Assembly: GCF_001652265.1 (NCBI RefSeq)
Contig: NZ_LWBS01000465.1
Coordinates: 1 to 16,783 of the forward strand
DNA: 16,783 nucleotides
Source: Rhizobium leguminosarum
GTDB taxonomy: Bacteria > Pseudomonadota > Alphaproteobacteria > Rhizobiales > Rhizobiaceae
Reading direction: 5' to 3'
This document shows positions 14,333-16,783 of the stretch, piece by piece; position 1 is the stretch's first letter, and each line of letters opens with the position of its first letter. The position numbers and the translations under genes were made by a program. The notes beneath the pieces are model-generated. The model saw nothing but the letters and a program-made list of their open reading frames with translations. It was not told where the DNA came from and did not search any database.

Positions 14333-16108
14333 TCACTCCGTACCGTCATGCACGAGTGTCAGTCGCTCGGTGCTCTTGCCGGGCGCGACCGGCGGCTCCG
14401 GCGGACGCTGTGTTTCGCCCCGGCCTGCCAAACGTCGTAAGATCTCAGGAGCCGGTCCGAAGGCTTCAATGGTTCCGTCGCGCAAGACGATCGCCTTGTC
14501 GCAACGGAGAACGATAGCCGGCCGATGCGTAATGATGATGATCGTCGTGCCGGACGTACGTGCTTGCATTAGGGCTTTCTCGAGAGCTGCCTCCCCTTCT
14601 GCGTCGAGATTGGCGTTTGGCTCATCGAGAACGAGAACCTTGGGATTGCCGTAGAAAGCCCGCGCGAGTCCAATCCTCTGGCGTGTTCCGCCGGAAAGCG
14701 TGGAGGCCGTCGGCGTGATCAACGTTTGATAGCCTTGCCTTTGCGCCGTTACCAGCGCATGGGCTTCGGCCCGGGCTGCCGCAGCGGTGACGGCTTCGTC
14801 TGTCGCGGACGGGTCGAAACGCGCAACATTTTGTGCGATCGTGCCTGGCAATAGCTGCACGTCCTGAGCGAGATAGCCAATATTGGAACCGAGTTGCTCC
14901 GGATCCCACGTTCTGTAGTCTGCGCCGTCGAGCGTCACCAGGCCCGAGCTCGGGCGAAGAACGCCGGCGAGCAATTTCGCGAGCGTGGATTTGCCGGCAC
15001 CACTCGGGCCGAGCAGCGCAACGACTTCGCCGGCGGCGATCTCGAAGTTCAGCCTTTTGATGATTTGTGCGTTGTTGCCGGACGCGCTGCTGGTCTGGGG
15101 CGGTGTCCAGACCAGATCCTTTACCGCAACGGCACCTGTGGGCTTGGGAAGCTGAAGGCGCCGCGTCTGCCCCTCTTCGACGGTGGCGACGGCTGCGTCC
15201 AGCTTGCCCCAGGATTTTCGCGCATCCGCCACCTGCTTCCATCCGGCAACGAGTTGATCGATCGGCTGCAAAGCCCTTCCCGAAATCGTCGAGGAAGCGA
15301 AGATCATCCCGGCCGTCATCTCTCCGCGCATCACCAGAACCGCACCGGCCCCAAGAATCGCGAGCTGGAGGGCCATGCGCACGGCCCGAGAGGCCCCGGC
15401 AAACGAAGAGTTTATGACCGATGCCTTGTCCTGTAGGACAGCGGATTCTGCAAACCGCTTACCCCACACTTCTGTGACATTGCCAAGCATTCCCATTCCG
15501 CGAAGCGTGTCGGCATTGCGGCTGAAGGCTTGGGCAAGCAGATTAGCAATCGTTGCAGCTTCTTGCGCCTTGCTACCTGCAGTCCTTGCTGAGAAATGGT
15601 TTGCTATGACCAGCAGCACCATCACCACTGCGCCCAAAACCGTTACCAAGCAAAGGATGGGATGCACGAAATAGAGCAGAAGGATGAAGAGTGGCGCGAA
15701 CGGAAGATCGACCAGATTCGCCAGGCCGCGTGAGGCTATGAACGTTCGAACTGTCGACAGGTCACGAAGCGCCTGGATATCACCGCTCTCCCCCTTCGGC
15801 GAGTTGATCGACGCTAGGAAGGCAGGACCTCCAATATTGCGATCAAGTGCCACTGCCACACGCTGGCAATAGATCGATCGGATGACATCCATCAAAGCAA
15901 GGAAGCCGAGAGCACCTGCCGCCAACAGGGACAGATAGACCAGGGTCGGAACGCTCGATGCCGGCAGCACCCGATCATAGACCTGCATCATATAGATCGA
16001 CGGCACGAGCAGGAAGATGTTGATGGTGATCGAGAAAATGGCGATTTCGATCCAGGCGCGGCGAAGTAGCCGGCGGAATTCGGGGGCGCTTGTTGCTTGA
16101 CTGCTCAC
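14333..16108 (-). CDS. Type I secretion ABC exporter, PrtD family (permease-ATPase fusion)
   Basis: The 591-residue protein has an N-terminal membrane domain with six predicted helices (about 20-45, 55-80, 138-152, 154-172, 245-262 and a re-entrant segment near 265-285). The C-terminal ATPase carries Walker A GPSGAGKST at 367-375, Q-loop LAQD near 413-416, signature LSGGTRQR at 471-478, Walker B VLVLDEPNANLD from 491 and switch histidine H528 in THRP. There is no C39 peptidase domain, so it exports substrates with an uncleaved C-terminal signal rather than double-glycine leaders. This fits the shared C-termini of the two candidate cargos. The start is a GTG at 16108, the first possible in frame, with only a weak ribosome binding site. 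It follows the mini-substrate gene by 70 bases including a hairpin, which may lower its expression relative to the cargo. Confidence 0.93.
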   Translation of the reverse strand: MSSQATSAPEFRRLLRRAWIEIAIFSITINIFLLVPSIYMMQVYDRVLPASSVPTLVYLSLLAAGALGFLALMDVIRSIYCQRVAVALDRNIGGPAFLASINSPKGESGDIQALRDLSTVRTFIASRGLANLVDLPFAPLFILLLYFVHPILCLVTVLGAVVMVLLVIANHFSARTAGSKAQEAATIANLLAQAFSRNADTLRGMGMLGNVTEVWGKRFAESAVLQDKASVINSSFAGASRAVRMALQLAILGAGAVLVMRGEMTAGMIFASSTISGRALQPIDQLVAGWKQVADARKSWGKLDAAVATVEEGQTRRLQLPKPTGAVAVKDLVWTPPQTSSASGNNAQIIKRLNFEIAAGEVVALLGPSGAGKSTLAKLLAGVLRPSSGLVTLDGADYRTWDPEQLGSNIGYLAQDVQLLPGTIAQNVARFDPSATDEAVTAAAARAEAHALVTAQRQGYQTLITPTASTLSGGTRQRIGLARAFYGNPKVLVLDEPNANLDAEGEAALEKALMQARTSGTTIIIITHRPAIVLRCDKAIVLRDGTIEAFGPAPEILRRLAGRGETQRPPEPPVAPGKSTERLTLVHDGTE

Positions 16109-16135
16109 GGTGCTTCACTTGGTGCGGAGGTTGTC

Positions 16136-16162
16136 CCGGAACGCAGCAAGTCTGCGTTCCGG
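16136..16162 (-). terminator. Perfect hairpin between the mini-substrate and exporter genes
   Basis: CCGGAACGCAG and CTGCGTTCCGG form an 11-base perfect stem with a 5-base loop, 16 bases after the mini-substrate stop. No U-run follows, so partial termination or protection of the upstream message is likelier than full termination. In other T1SS operons an element between cargo and exporter genes makes cargo more abundant than exporter. The core stem is identical to that after the RTX gene. Confidence 0.6.
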
Positions 16163-16178
16163 TGATCGCGTATTCAAA

Positions 16179-16454
16179 TCAGATAACCGCACCGATAGGC
16201 TCGGGCTCGAACCATAGATCGGAGCCGCTATCGTCGCTCCGCAGATGAGCGACGAAGTCCTCCAGCGAAATGATGTCGGCACTGAAAATCGGATCGCCGC
16301 CCTCAGTGGCCGTGTGTTCGCTGCCGCTGGGAATACCATGGTCGAGTGCAACAGAAGAGCTCGGAAACTCAAGGAAAAGGTGTCCTCCGAGCTGTGGCCA
16401 AGAGCCTGTAGCAAAAGTCCCAAGAAGGTGGCCACCGACAAAAATCGTGCTCAT
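16179..16454 (-). CDS. 91-residue mini type I secretion substrate
   Basis: A strong ribosome binding site (GGGAGGA, 4-5 bases before the ATG at 16454) and its place at the head of the exporter operon support a real gene. The last 34 residues, ADIISLEDFVA...DLWFEPEPIGAVI, match the end of the RTX protein at 24 of 34 positions by eye, so this region is the likely export signal. The first about 30 residues (MSTIFVGGHLL...GGHLFLEF) resemble the RTX start (MTDIRLAG...GHLQLVY). No RTX repeat, signal peptide, double-glycine leader or cysteine is present. It looks like a short cargo made of the two ends of the large one. Function unknown: a secreted peptide, a regulator or competitor of the exporter, or a relic of an internal deletion. 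Confidence 0.8.
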   Translation of the reverse strand: MSTIFVGGHLLGTFATGSWPQLGGHLFLEFPSSSVALDHGIPSGSEHTATEGGDPIFSADIISLEDFVAHLRSDDSGSDLWFEPEPIGAVI

Positions 16455-16783
16455 GCAATCCTCCCAATAAACGTGCTATCTTAAATTACACAATCTCGGG
16501 TGGAGCAAGTCTAATAAATGTCGTATAAAGCAAAATTTCGCTTTCTGGTTGTTATCAATGGTGTTTTTTTATAGCTGCGGCCCTTACTCTCGCTCTTTGG
16601 TACCAGGGCGAGAGGGCAAAAGCAGAGGTTGGGCCGTTCAAGTTTTTTGCGACAACTGACCTGCCACTGAACTTTCATCCAGCGGCGACTAGAGCCCCGG
16701 CGGTTTTGAATACGCCAAGTGGCGCGGTGTGAGCAACCGGCGAAAACGCGAAGCTTTCATCTTGCGCAGCGTTGGAGCCGGTT
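16455..16783. other. Upstream region of the exporter operon
   Basis: No gene is seen. The first 100 bases are AT-rich and must contain the promoter of the leftward operon. AAAGCAAAATTTCGCTTT at 16527-16544 is an 18-base palindrome with one mismatched pair and may be an operator. A 9-base stem (one G-T pair) CTCTCGCTC/GGGCGAGAG at 16587-16614 encloses TGGTACCA. The right 130 bases may belong to an insertion sequence. Confidence 0.45.
16657..16783 (+). mobile_element. Possible IS3-family end at the window edge
   Basis: TGACCTGCCACTGAAC at 16657-16672 resembles the outer end of IS407-group IS3 elements, which commonly begin TGA(C/T)CTGCC. Downstream, a GTG at 16730 opens SNRRKREAFILRSVGAG, loosely like the start of an IS3 OrfA. 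The evidence is short and from memory of family ends, so this is only a suggestion. Confidence 0.2.

Noticed and set aside
16115..16441. Reverse ORF of 108 codons overlapping the mini-substrate
   Set aside because: Different frame of the same strand. The mini-substrate frame is favoured by its strong ribosome binding site and by the tail shared with the RTX protein.

Overview
The window looks like an accessory segment of an alphaproteobacterial genome, most likely a Rhizobiales member (Rhizobium/Sinorhizobium/Mesorhizobium type). Reasons are the moderately high GC, the rhizobial style of the IS630 and IS21 remnants, an Att-like ABC cluster, a small J-domain protein and a PrtD-type type I secretion system (T1SS). 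No search could be run, so the taxonomic call is inference.

Layout. (1) 1-496: the 3' end of an IS630-family transposase interrupts a leftward YbjJ-like MFS transporter gene at a TA dinucleotide. (2) 1154-5272: a tight rightward three-gene operon of a LolD/MacB-type ATPase, an FtsX-type permease and a secreted CrtC/AttH-like (lipocalin-like) protein, with overlapping start and stop codons. (3) 5411-6313: a very small XRE-type helix-turn-helix protein, convergent with a J-domain protein that carries a possible zinc-binding N-terminus. (4) 6368-7147: a broken toxin-antitoxin-like module. An intact HTH-DUF433 antitoxin-like gene overlaps a decayed DUF5615-like toxin start that is too short to have been called as an ORF. 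(5) 7278-about 8113: an IS21-family remnant holding one end with its repeats and a 5'-truncated istB, but no istA. (6) 8661-16454: a T1SS island. An unknown 191-residue protein is followed by a 1055-residue RTX repeat protein, both rightward. Facing them is a leftward operon of a 91-residue mini-substrate, a PrtD-type ABC exporter and an HlyD-type adaptor. (7) 16455-16783: a noncoding upstream region with a possible IS3-family end at the right edge.

Most interesting point. The large RTX protein and the tiny protein at the head of the exporter operon end in nearly the same 34 residues (24 of 34 identical by eye: ADIISLEDFVA...DLWFEPE.IG.VI). Both genes are also followed, 16-19 nt after the stop, by a hairpin with the same 9-nt stem (CCGGAACGC/GCGTTCCGG). 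The start of the mini-protein also resembles the start of the RTX protein (M-x-x-I...G...GHL.L). The mini-protein therefore looks like the two ends of the RTX protein joined without the calcium-binding middle. The likely reading is a self-contained secretion system with one large and one miniature cargo sharing a C-terminal export signal. No TolC-type outer membrane partner is present in the window, so it would have to be supplied from elsewhere.
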